Source: Crocinitomicaceae bacterium (lineage in GTDB: Bacteria > Bacteroidota > Bacteroidia > Flavobacteriales_D > Crocinitomicaceae). Taken from it: 64,000 nt of DNA. The DNA lies in NCBI GenBank assembly GCA_022447665.1, contig JAKVAQ010000005.1, forward strand, positions 31,191-95,190, written 5' to 3'. This document shows, one piece after another, positions 17,967 to 25,710 of the stretch; within the stretch, counting starts at the first letter, position 1; each line of letters begins with the position of its first letter. A program made the position numbers and the translations under genes. The notes under the pieces are model-generated. The model was not told where the DNA came from and did not search any database. It was given only the letters and a program-made list of their open reading frames with translations.

Positions 17967-18437
17967 CTATCCTTTTGGTTTTATATTGTGAAAGAATTCA
18001 TCCATTTTATGAATAAAAGGATTCTCTTCCATGTCGCTCTTTAGTCCAAGTAAAAAGGAAAGTGTTGCCGAACACATTAACTGATCATTCACATAAGTTT
18101 CGGCAGTTACATTGCCACGAATATTATCCAGGGAAATAACCTTTGATTTTAAAATGCATTGGTCGCCCGGCTGCACAAAGTGCTTAAACTTTGCCTTTTG
18201 AATAATGCTGAGTATAGGATATACTTTAGTAGCATGAGGGAATTTAGCGTAATAACTTTCTTCCAATAAACGACCCGAAAGTTGCGCCATGGATTCCGTG
18301 AGCATCACACCAGGAACAATAGGGAATCCAGGGAAATGATCCTGAAAAATGGGATTATCCAAGCTCCAACACTTAATTCCCTCGGCAGTTTCGCCCGGAT
18401 TAATTTCTGTTATTCTATCAATTAATAAAAAGCGCAT
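17967..18437 (-). CDS. FabZ/FabA-like 3-hydroxyacyl-ACP dehydratase, first gene of the KS/ACP operon
   Basis: Hotdog-fold protein of 156 residues. The central motif is DHFPGFPIVPGVMLTESMAQ (33-52), with the catalytic His34 and the acidic Glu48, close to FabZ's HFPxxPVxPGVLxxEAxAQ. It would dehydrate 3-hydroxyacyl-ACP to the trans-2-enoyl form. No fused ketosynthase or thioesterase domain. As the first gene of the operon its 5' region (18438-18620) holds the promoters for both divergent operons. A FabA-type isomerase cannot be excluded, but the residues favour FabZ-like dehydration. Confidence 0.88.
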   Translation of the reverse strand: MRFLLIDRITEINPGETAEGIKCWSLDNPIFQDHFPGFPIVPGVMLTESMAQLSGRLLEESYYAKFPHATKVYPILSIIQKAKFKHFVQPGDQCILKSKVISLDNIRGNVTAETYVNDQLMCSATLSFLLGLKSDMEENPFIHKMDEFFHNIKPKG

Positions 18438-18606
18438 TCTTTCAAATTTGTAACACGGCTAAATATACGTATTTATAGAGCCATTTCTGGCTATCACGTT
18501 CATTTTAGTGGCTAATTTATACAGGATATGGATTGATCTATTATTAAATTTCGCAAAGAAATTTTTCATTTTCAAAAAGAGCAAAACCAAAGTACCTGTT
18601 AATACG

Positions 18607-18614
18607 TAAATTTG
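18607..18614 (+). promoter_or_regulatory. Putative -7 promoter box of the phospholipid operon
   Basis: TAAATTTG matches TAnnTTTG, 7 bases before the ATG at 18622. The 185-base divergent gap also contains AGCCA-TTTC-TGGCT (about 18480-18493), a small inverted repeat that could be an operator for the KS/ACP operon. No clean TAnnTTTG was found for the minus-strand operon. Confidence 0.45.
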
Positions 18615-18621
18615 AAGACGG

Positions 18622-19218
18622 ATGATTTCGATTTATAAAATAAAGCCCGCTTTTCAAAAGTTACTACAACCCTTAATGAATGGGTTGTACAAAATTGGGG
18701 TAACCCCAAATGCCATAACAGTTTTTTCAATAGTATTTAGTCTTGGCTTGGGCGCGCTGGTGTACTATCATCCTTGGAATCCTTCTTTTTTACTACTAGT
18801 TACCTTAGGCTTGTTTTTGAGAATGGTGTTTAACGCACTCGACGGAATGATGGCTAAGCAACATAATATGCAAAGCAAACTTGGTGAAGTTTTGAATGAA
18901 ATAGGCGATGTACTATCTGACCTTTTTGTAATTCTACCGTTTGTTATTATTCCTAGCATAGACCCAGGATGGATACTATTATTTGCCTTTCTTGCTGTAA
19001 TAAATGAATTTGCCGGGGTTTTAGGCAAAGCACTTGGCGGTGAACGGCGTTACGAAGGCCCGATGGGTAAAAGCGATCGAGCTTTATTTATTGGACTATT
19101 CTGCATTATAACTTATTCTTGGGAAGGGTTTTCAGCCTACCAAAATGAAGCATTTATCGGGGCGATCGGGCTCATATTAATTAGTACGATTGTACGCCTT
19201 GTGAAAGCAGTTAAATGA
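18622..19218 (+). CDS. CDP-alcohol phosphatidyltransferase family protein (YnjF-like)
   Basis: Integral membrane enzyme of 198 residues with about five helices. The family signature DxxDGxxAR-x8-GxxxDxxxD is present as NALDGMMAK (71-79) and GEVLNEIGD (88-96). Asp1 and Asp3 are Asn (71 and 92) and Arg is Lys (79), while Asp74 and Asp96 are kept. I recall the E. coli YnjF-like branch having Asn at these positions, so this may be a subfamily trait and not loss of function. It would join CDP-diacylglycerol to an unknown alcohol. It overlaps the next gene by 4 bases (ATGA), the first step of a coupled operon. Confidence 0.8.
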   Translation: MISIYKIKPAFQKLLQPLMNGLYKIGVTPNAITVFSIVFSLGLGALVYYHPWNPSFLLLVTLGLFLRMVFNALDGMMAKQHNMQSKLGEVLNEIGDVLSDLFVILPFVIIPSIDPGWILLFAFLAVINEFAGVLGKALGGERRYEGPMGKSDRALFIGLFCIITYSWEGFSAYQNEAFIGAIGLILISTIVRLVKAVK

Positions 19219-20159
19219 GCATTTACGGATATCACATACCAACAAATGTTCTCGTTGCGCTGTTAATCATATTCAGTGTTTTAGTCACTTGTACTATTGC
19301 CTTTGGAATTCTTAACAAAGTAAAAAAGTCGAAGTTGAGCACGGAGCTTTTAACTAGGGTGATTTCGTGGTGGTGGATTGCGGGTGGTGTTGCTGTAATT
19401 GTCGCCGCTCCTAAAGTTTTTGGAACAGTCATCATTGCCTATATCTCCTTTGTTGCTTTAAGAGAGATGTTCTCCATAGGAATCTTCAGGTCCTCAGATA
19501 GAACAGCAATGTTCTTTGCCTATTTTGCTATTCCTGTTCAGTTTTATTTGGCCTATAACAACTACTACACTCAGTTTTTATATTTCATCCCTTTGTACAT
19601 GTTCATTGGTGTGCCTTTCATTCTGGTACTTACTGGCCAGACAGAAAAAATTGGAAGATCAATGTCCGTTATACCTACGATTTTAATTCAAACGGTATAC
19701 CTCTTGAGTCATTTAGTGCTGTTCTATAATATTGAAATAGAAGGGTATGAATCAGGGCCAGGAGGTTTATTGATTTTTCTACTTATGATCACGGCCTTCA
19801 ATGATGTGTTTCAATTTACATGGGGGAAGCTTTTTGGAAGGCATAAAATATTACCGAAAGTAAGTCCGAACAAAACAGTAGAAGGTTTTCTTGGTGGAGT
19901 AATTAGTAGCGCAGGATTAGGTTATTTTATGTACTTCCTAACTCCACTAGAGCCTTGGCAGTCTTTAGTAACGGGTGTAATTCTATCCATAATGGGGTTC
20001 ATTGGTGATGCGATTGTCTCTGCAATAAAGCGTGACTTAGGAATTAAGGATACCGGAAATATAGTACCTGGTCATGGAGGAGCATTGGATAGGTTGGATT
20101 CTATCTTGATAACAACACCAATTTTCTATCATTTACTTATCGCCTATTTATCATTCTGA
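19215..20159 (+). CDS. Phosphatidate cytidylyltransferase (CdsA-like)
   Basis: Polytopic membrane protein of 314 residues. The family signature SxxKRxxxxKDxGxxxPGHGGxxDRxDS is present near the C-terminus (SAIKRDLGIKDTGNIVP then GHGGALDRLDS, about 270-295), with SPNKTVEGFLGG upstream. It makes CDP-diacylglycerol from phosphatidic acid and CTP, which is the donor used by the preceding gene's product. E. coli YnbA/YnbB form a similar pair. It shares one base with the acyltransferase gene's start. Most likely a specialised second CDP-DAG synthase and not the housekeeping CdsA. Confidence 0.9.
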   Translation: MSIYGYHIPTNVLVALLIIFSVLVTCTIAFGILNKVKKSKLSTELLTRVISWWWIAGGVAVIVAAPKVFGTVIIAYISFVALREMFSIGIFRSSDRTAMFFAYFAIPVQFYLAYNNYYTQFLYFIPLYMFIGVPFILVLTGQTEKIGRSMSVIPTILIQTVYLLSHLVLFYNIEIEGYESGPGGLLIFLLMITAFNDVFQFTWGKLFGRHKILPKVSPNKTVEGFLGGVISSAGLGYFMYFLTPLEPWQSLVTGVILSIMGFIGDAIVSAIKRDLGIKDTGNIVPGHGGALDRLDSILITTPIFYHLLIAYLSF

Positions 20160-20815
20160 TGCGCGCCTTTTTCTCTAAAATATTGTATGTGATTTTAATT
20201 CGGCCATGGCTGAAGTTGATCATCGGTGTGCGCTATAGAAATAAAAAAATCGTTAACGATACACCACAATATATTCTTGTAGCGAACCATAATAGTCATT
20301 TCGATACCTTGTCAATAATGGCAGCGATACGTTATAGCCAGTTTAAGAAAACCCATGCGGTAGCCGTTGAAGACTATTTTGGTAAGACTTCTCTATCGGC
20401 GGCGGCTGTTCGTTTTTTCTTTAATGCCATTTTAATTGGTCGTTCTAGTAAAGAATCGAAGAAAGATCCTATTCAACAAATGAGCAAAGCACTTGATAAA
20501 GGGCAATCATTAATACTATATCCAGAGGGTACGCGTGGACAACCTGGAGTGATGCAAGATTTCAAAAGAGGTGTTGCAGTATTACTAAAAGATCATCCGA
20601 ATGTTCCATTCATTCCAGTATTTTTAGAGGGTTTTGGAAAGGTACTACCGAAATCTAAAACACTTATTCTTCCCATGAACTGTACTGTAAGATTTGGAAA
20701 GCCAGTTTTTCCAAAAAGCACTGAGATTGAGGATATTCTTGGAGAAGTAAAAACAGCGATTCTTGCTTTGCAGAAGAGAGATGAACGCTACACAAATGAT
20801 TTTGAAAATATATAG
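20159..20815 (+). CDS. PlsC-like lysophospholipid acyltransferase
   Basis: 1-acyl-sn-glycerol-3-phosphate-type acyltransferase of 218 residues. The catalytic NHNSHFD (43-49; HxxxxD with His44 and Asp49) and YPEGTR (121-126) motifs are intact, and an N-terminal membrane helix is present. Its TGATG overlap with the CDP-DAG synthase makes it part of the same transcript. It transfers acyl groups from acyl-ACP or acyl-CoA; the facing operon produces an ACP-bound acyl chain, so a functional link is attractive but unproven. Confidence 0.9.
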   Translation: MRAFFSKILYVILIRPWLKLIIGVRYRNKKIVNDTPQYILVANHNSHFDTLSIMAAIRYSQFKKTHAVAVEDYFGKTSLSAAAVRFFFNAILIGRSSKESKKDPIQQMSKALDKGQSLILYPEGTRGQPGVMQDFKRGVAVLLKDHPNVPFIPVFLEGFGKVLPKSKTLILPMNCTVRFGKPVFPKSTEIEDILGEVKTAILALQKRDERYTNDFENI

Positions 20816-20818
20816 ACT

Positions 20819-21166
20819 ATGACGACCCCTGCCATTTCAGTGATATTATTCTTGATTGCCTCTTTGTTCGGGGCTTTAGGTCAGTATTTATATAAATCCG
20901 GAGCTCAATCCGTTGAAGGTGGATTTGTAGGCTATCTAACGAATTGGAAAATATTAAGTGGTGTGGTTTGCTATATCGCAGTAATGGTGCTCTTTGTAGT
21001 GGCTTATAAAAAGGGAGGTCAACTTTCTGTGCTCTATCCAGTTTATGCGACAACTTTTGTTTGGGGAGCTTTGATTGCAATGATTGCCTACGGTGAACCT
21101 ATCAAACCAATAAACATAGGAGGTATGGCGTTGTTGTTTTTAGGAATGTATTTAATGGGGAAATGA
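20819..21166 (+). CDS. EmrE/EamA-like small membrane transporter
   Basis: Protein of 115 residues with four hydrophobic helices, the length and layout of small multidrug resistance and single-domain EamA proteins. The second half PVYATTFVWGALIAMIAYGE and the following GGMALLFLGMYLMG are typical. It lies 3 bases after the acyltransferase. The Glu at position 14 that drives EmrE transport is not evident (FLIASLFGALG), so it is probably a flippase or substrate-specific half-transporter, not a drug pump; lipid flipping in this operon is speculation. Confidence 0.75.
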   Translation: MTTPAISVILFLIASLFGALGQYLYKSGAQSVEGGFVGYLTNWKILSGVVCYIAVMVLFVVAYKKGGQLSVLYPVYATTFVWGALIAMIAYGEPIKPINIGGMALLFLGMYLMGK

Positions 21167-22011
21167 TCAGAATTTCAATCATATCGGTTTTCATACTATT
21201 CTTTCTTCCAGGAATAGCCCAACAGGTTGATTTATCTGATAAAGATGGCATCATGATTATTCATGATTGCGATAAACCGAGAAGCGAAAAAGAGGCTTTG
21301 CTCGTTCTCTCTGGTTTTGGCGATAGTAGAAAAGGAAGAAGACACCAAAAAGCTTTCTTTGATACGGTTGGGTATGATATGTACTTGCCATTTTACTTGG
21401 ATAATAAATCGGTTAGCGCTTCTTATGATAAATTCATAACCTTTCACAAGAAGAAGAAGTTGCACGAGTACAAAACTTTGCACGTTTTCTCTTATATCCT
21501 CGGATCATGGATCATCAATACTTATATCAATGAAAATGGCGCCGGAAATATTAAGACCATTGTTTATGACAGAAGCCCTTTGCAAGAACAAGCACCAAGA
21601 ATGGTAGTAGAAAAAGTTCCTCTACTGGCTAGAATACTCGTTGGCCCTGTGGTTAAGGATTTTAGTAACATCCCTTATCCGAGTATAGAAAAAGGAGATA
21701 TTAAAATTGGGATAATTGTTGAAAGCAGAGCGACCTTTTTAGTGAGAAGGTTTAAGAAAACAATTCAAGGTTATGGAGAGATTGATTGGGAGAATCCGCC
21801 CATTAAACAGGAGTACGATGATTTAATTTATACTATGCTGAACCATGATGAAATGTATGAGAAATTTGAAGTTATCGGAGATGAGATAATGCACTTTATT
21901 CGCCATGGAAAATTTCCAGAAGACGCGAGAAGAACGCTCGATTTTGAAAATCATAATCCTTATGAGAAGCAGAAAGGCATGAAGAGGCGGGATTATAATG
22001 CTACTTTTTAG
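21163..22011 (+). CDS. Uncharacterised exported protein of the phospholipid operon (possible alpha/beta-fold)
   Basis: Protein of 282 residues; the N-terminus MIRISIISVFILFFLPGIAQQ is a signal peptide. The mature part opens with ALLVLSGFGDSRKGRRHQK, like the oxyanion strand-loop of alpha/beta hydrolases, and HVFSYILGSWIINTYI occupies the nucleophile-elbow position but lacks GxSxG. A basic stretch (RRFKKTIQGYG) and a charged C-terminus follow. The ATGA overlap with the EmrE-like gene makes it the last gene of the five-gene operon. No family can be named; a lipid-binding or degenerate hydrolase role is only a guess. Confidence 0.55.
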   Translation: MIRISIISVFILFFLPGIAQQVDLSDKDGIMIIHDCDKPRSEKEALLVLSGFGDSRKGRRHQKAFFDTVGYDMYLPFYLDNKSVSASYDKFITFHKKKKLHEYKTLHVFSYILGSWIINTYINENGAGNIKTIVYDRSPLQEQAPRMVVEKVPLLARILVGPVVKDFSNIPYPSIEKGDIKIGIIVESRATFLVRRFKKTIQGYGEIDWENPPIKQEYDDLIYTMLNHDEMYEKFEVIGDEIMHFIRHGKFPEDARRTLDFENHNPYEKQKGMKRRDYNATF

Positions 22012-22117
22012 AACTTAAAAGTTAATTCACAATCTGCATTGATATAACTATCTATTGAAACAATTGACTTTCAGTCTTAAGTTAATTATTTTTGACAAAT
22101 AATCTTAAAAGAGAAAA

Positions 22118-23812
22118 ATGAAACATAATTACCCTATTAAGTTTATAGTTGCGCTTACATTTTCATTGTTTTGCCTTAATGGCCAAGCGCAATTATACCC
22201 GTTTACAACACACACATTCACACCTGCAGGTGCAACAGGAACGGATGGGCCTACTTTAATTGATTGTACTACAGAATATTCTTCTGAAACTTGGACAGCA
22301 GACCCTTCATTTTTTAACATGACTACTCAAGGAATTCAAGAATGGACTGTTCCAGCTACGGGAGACTATCAAATTGAAGCATATGGCGCTCAAGGAGGTG
22401 ACGATATTTACACTACAGCACCTTCTAATGGTGGATTGGGAGCTAAAATGGTTGGTACATTTAGCTTTACCGAAGGACAAGTAATTTATATCATTGCTGG
22501 CCAAGAGGGTGGAAGTACTTTATTCACGGGTATCGATAATGCAGCGGCTGGCGGCGGCGGCGGATCATTTGTCTGGGATCCAACTGACCTTTCTGCACCG
22601 TTAATTGTAGCTGGCGGCGGTGGCGGCGGCTCATCAAGTACTGATTATACCGGTATTCATGCAAATATTACAAATGATGGAAATGATGCTGAGTTTATAG
22701 CCAATGGTGGTTCTGCTGGAAATGGTGGAGAATCAAATGCAGGAGGAAGTTCATATTGGGGAGGCGCCGGCGCTGGTTGGCTTACTGATGGAACGGGTGG
22801 AAACAACCTAACTATTTATGACTACACAACTGGAGGAAGTGGTGCAGAAGGAGGTAGATCTCCACTAAACGGTGGTCAAGGTGGTGTTCGCTGGAATGAT
22901 GGCACTGATGAAGGTGGTGATGGAGGATTCGGCGGCGGCGGCGGCGGCGGCTCGGATAACATGGGAGCTGGAGGCGGAGGTGGATACTCCGGCGGTGGTG
23001 CAGACAGAGGAGGCACCTTCGGTGATGGAGGTGGAGGAGGATCCTTCAATTCTGGAATAGATCAAGACAACGAAGCTGAGGTTAACACAGGTGATGGTTA
23101 TGTAGTTATCAGTCTACTATGCGATGTTCTTACTTCATCAGTATCAGCAGACACTTTGTGTGAGGGAGAAGAAGTTACACTTAGTGCGAGTTCAACTACG
23201 GGTGGAACTATAACTTGGAGTGGTGGAGTTATCGATGGTGATCCTTTTGTACCGCCACTAGGCGAGAGTACTTATACAGCCACATCGACAGAGGCTGACG
23301 ATTGTGAATTTACGGCTATCATATTTGTTAAACCTGGTCCAGATTTCACTTTAAACCCAACCGATGATTTATTTGGTGGAGACGGAGCCGTTTATACTAC
23401 AATAGATGACGGAATCTTCCCTTTCCTATATGACTGGGACTATGATGGTACAGGTGATTTCGATGACACTCAGCATATCACGGGACTATCTGCTGGAACT
23501 TACACAGTTACAGTTGAGCATGGTAATGGTTGTGCTTTAAGCCAATCTGCCACTGTTAATTCTCAACTCAATATTAACGAAGAAAACTCGGTATTGTCAA
23601 ATGCTTATCCAAATCCAACATTGGATAATGTTACAATAACCTACCCTGGAGAATTTAAAGTGATTCTTTATGGAATCAATGGAGAAATAATAACTTCGAA
23701 TAACGCTTTTAACAAGACTGAGCTATCCTTAGATAATCAATCAAGTGGAGTTTATTTGGTTAAGATTATTGGTTCGGACAACACTGAAATAATAAAGATT
23801 ACTAAGAAGTAA
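22118..23812 (+). CDS. T9SS secreted protein with ALK/LTK-like glycine-rich domain
   Basis: Exported protein of 564 residues: signal peptide to about residue 24 (NGQAQ), then at about 45-335 a glycine-rich domain with the order of motifs found in the extracellular domain of the animal receptor kinases ALK and LTK. These are GPTLIDCTTEY, GIQEWTVPATGDYQIEAYG (72-90) with AQGG, VGTFSFTEGQVIYIIAGQ, GGGGGSFVW, PLIVAGGGGG and GFGGGGGGGS. A Cys-containing Ig-like part and an SprB-type repeat follow (GAVYTTIDDGIFPFLYDWD, then GTYTVTV), and it ends in a type A T9SS sorting domain (SNAYPNPTLDNVTITYPGE to IIKITKK). Clusters of GGC codons encode the glycine runs. A strong terminator follows. The domain matches the Pfam glycine-rich family as I recall it; the ligand is unknown. 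Confidence 0.85.
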   Translation: MKHNYPIKFIVALTFSLFCLNGQAQLYPFTTHTFTPAGATGTDGPTLIDCTTEYSSETWTADPSFFNMTTQGIQEWTVPATGDYQIEAYGAQGGDDIYTTAPSNGGLGAKMVGTFSFTEGQVIYIIAGQEGGSTLFTGIDNAAAGGGGGSFVWDPTDLSAPLIVAGGGGGGSSSTDYTGIHANITNDGNDAEFIANGGSAGNGGESNAGGSSYWGGAGAGWLTDGTGGNNLTIYDYTTGGSGAEGGRSPLNGGQGGVRWNDGTDEGGDGGFGGGGGGGSDNMGAGGGGGYSGGGADRGGTFGDGGGGGSFNSGIDQDNEAEVNTGDGYVVISLLCDVLTSSVSADTLCEGEEVTLSASSTTGGTITWSGGVIDGDPFVPPLGESTYTATSTEADDCEFTAIIFVKPGPDFTLNPTDDLFGGDGAVYTTIDDGIFPFLYDWDYDGTGDFDDTQHITGLSAGTYTVTVEHGNGCALSQSATVNSQLNINEENSVLSNAYPNPTLDNVTITYPGEFKVILYGINGEIITSNNAFNKTELSLDNQSSGVYLVKIIGSDNTEIIKITKK

Positions 23813-23831
23813 TTTTAATTAAGAGTTCCGA

Positions 23832-23868
23832 AAAAGGGGCTATCTCACAAGAGGTAGCCCCTTTTCAT
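23832..23868 (+). terminator. Strong Rho-independent terminator
   Basis: AAAAGGGGCTATCTC (23832-23846) pairs with GAGGTAGCCCCTTTT (23851-23865), 15 bp with a single G-T wobble and a 4-base loop ACAA, then T-rich sequence. It ends the glycine-rich protein transcript. Confidence 0.9.
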
Positions 23869-23869
23869 T

Positions 23870-24120
23870 TGTACTTTAGCTATTACTGCATTTCTTGGTC
23901 AACTTAATCTGTCCTTCCGGGTCATATTGAAATTATTATACTTTCTTTTGAACCGAACCCATCATGTTTAAAATCAGAAAAATGCATTCCTCAAACAAAT
24001 GGGAAATTTCAACTCTGAAGAACCTAGGACAAAAGCAATAGTGCCTTATGAAAAGGGAACCCAAGAATAGCCTAACTAGGTATTCCTATGTACTAGAAGG
24101 TCTGCACAAATTATGATGAT
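23870..24120. other. Intergenic stretch with no supported gene
   Basis: About 250 bases between two terminators. A 25-codon ORF (MFKIRKMHSSNKWEISTLKN...) starts near 23964 but has no family and no promoter box. A GAATA-CCTA/TAGG-TATTC imperfect hairpin sits near 24069-24090. I see nothing firm here. Confidence 0.5.
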
Positions 24121-24124
24121 CCAC

Positions 24125-24155
24125 AAAAAAAGGGAAGCCGCTATGGCTTTCCTTT
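24125..24155 (-). terminator. Terminator of the minus-strand T9SS protein gene
   Basis: On the minus strand AAAGGAAAGCC (24155-24145) pairs with GGCTTCCCTTT (24139-24129) around a 5-base loop, with a single wobble, then a run of seven T (24131-24125). Confidence 0.85.
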
Positions 24156-24175
24156 GAAAAGAAAATATTCTAAAA

Positions 24176-25582
24176 CTATTTCTTCATCAATTTTACAGTA
24201 TTCACAACTCCATTTTGTTCTACACTAAGCAAGTAAGTTCCTGATTCAAAAGAACTCAAATCAATATTGGTTTGATTGAACGCCGTATTTTGAACAACCA
24301 CTTTTCCAAGCATATCATAGAGGATGAACGTAAATTCTCCCTCTAATTGAAGTGTGGTAATGTCTAATACTGGATTCGGATAAACTGAATAGTTTAAACT
24401 AAGTTCATCGGTACTAAGCTGAGACCCCACTGTAGCTGATTCAGTGAACGTGCATCCTCCAGCAGCCATAACAGTTACAGTATACGTTCCTGCCGAAACT
24501 CCGATTAGGTTCTGATCATCATCAAAATCACCTGTACCATCATTATCCCAATCAAACGTCATTGGAAAAGCGCCAGCCGTTAAAGTAAGGTATACTGCAC
24601 CTGTTCCAGCTGCAAGTTCATCTGATGTAGCCAATGTACCAGTAGGTTGAGCATTTACTACTACCTCCACAGTATCCGTTTCAATACAAGAAGATCCGGT
24701 AGCGTCATCAATAATGTAAGAATAAGTTCCAATTGTAGGAATAAATTCAACGCTATCAGTCACTGCTAGGTTCCAAGTATAGTCTGCTGGTGTTGAAAGA
24801 CCAGTACCATATAACGTTAAAGTCTCTCCTTCACACAAACTAACTGATGAAGCATTGGCTTCTATAGTTGCAAGTGGAACTGTAACAATACTTAATACCT
24901 CGTTGGCAATGCTTTCTGTTGTGGCATTGTCTATAAATCCTCCACTAGCTGACGCATATAATAAATAATACAAACGTGTAGATCCAGAAAGTCCTAGTAA
25001 GTCATGTTGGTCATTATCTGTACTCGTTGCCCATGTATGCGAAATAGCAGCGTCCGATTCAACAATAAACATATGATTAATGGAAGGATCACCCGCTCCG
25101 TATACTCTTTTAACAAAAACATCGTAATCTACACCATCAAAAGTAGTTGTAAATACATGCTCATCGACAGAACCACCTCCGTCAGCACCATTATTCCCAG
25201 AAATATAAAAGTTTGTTACTCCATCTAAATCGCCAGCAAAGAAAAACAACCCGTCTAAATGTCTGGTGAAATAACGCCCAGTTGGGCCCACACCTGTTGT
25301 CGTTGTAATTACATCATCTGAATAATCTATGTTTGTTTCTATATCAGTATTCAATCTATTCCCTCCATCGTACATGTCAGAACCACCATCACCAATGTCT
25401 CCGGCGCCGCCGTCATATGAAAATACAAACATGCTTGGGACTAAGTCCGTAATATCCTCGTAATCTTCATTAATATTGCATTGAACTGCCTCCAAGCTGG
25501 GTGCTTGTCCAAGAACACCGTATATTCCAAAGAATAATAAGGCCGTCAAAAAAGCAAACTTCAAAATGTAAAAATGTTTCAT
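24176..25582 (-). CDS. T9SS-sorted secreted protein, paralogue of the glycine-rich gene's C-terminus
   Basis: Exported protein of about 468 residues. A longer frame opens at 25696, but the signal peptide MKHFYILKFAFLTALLFFG begins at the ATG at 25582, which is the better start. N-terminal region: acidic, with GDGGSDMYDGGNRLNTDIE and FFFAGDLDG, possibly a Ca-binding lectin-like fold. An Ig-like region follows (VSLCEGETLTLYG), then an SprB-type repeat GAVYLTLTAGAFPMTFDWD and GTGDFDDDQNLIGVSAGTYT, and a type A sorting domain from YSVYPNPVLDITTLQL to VKLMKK. The last 150 residues resemble those of the 22118 gene, so the two cargo genes share a recently copied 3' module, in opposite orientation. 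Confidence 0.8.
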   Translation of the reverse strand: MKHFYILKFAFLTALLFFGIYGVLGQAPSLEAVQCNINEDYEDITDLVPSMFVFSYDGGAGDIGDGGSDMYDGGNRLNTDIETNIDYSDDVITTTTGVGPTGRYFTRHLDGLFFFAGDLDGVTNFYISGNNGADGGGSVDEHVFTTTFDGVDYDVFVKRVYGAGDPSINHMFIVESDAAISHTWATSTDNDQHDLLGLSGSTRLYYLLYASASGGFIDNATTESIANEVLSIVTVPLATIEANASSVSLCEGETLTLYGTGLSTPADYTWNLAVTDSVEFIPTIGTYSYIIDDATGSSCIETDTVEVVVNAQPTGTLATSDELAAGTGAVYLTLTAGAFPMTFDWDNDGTGDFDDDQNLIGVSAGTYTVTVMAAGGCTFTESATVGSQLSTDELSLNYSVYPNPVLDITTLQLEGEFTFILYDMLGKVVVQNTAFNQTNIDLSSFESGTYLLSVEQNGVVNTVKLMKK

Positions 25583-25658
25583 ATTATGTATTTTATTTGG
25601 TCTAGTTAAAGTTATATATTTCCCTACAAAATACAAGCTATTTAGTATTATTATAAAC

Positions 25659-25690
25659 AAAAAACCGACCCAAATATTTAAGGTCGGCTT
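25659..25690 (-). terminator. Probable terminator of the Lys-rich gene
   Basis: On the minus strand AAGCCGACC (25690-25682) pairs with GGTCGG (25670-25665) over about 11 bases of loop, followed by a T-run of six. A gene-specific terminator directly after the Lys-rich reading frame supports that it is, or was, a separate transcript. Confidence 0.6.
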
Positions 25691-25710
25691 AGACAAAACG
25701 AGTAATAATA

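Noticed and set aside
22865..23065. Ala/Ser-rich ORF opposite the glycine-rich gene
   Set aside because: It is the mirror of GGC/GGT glycine codons and has no promoter or family.
23964..24041. 25-codon ORF in the gap after the glycine-rich gene
   Set aside because: No promoter box, no family and no conserved motif; not supported as a gene.
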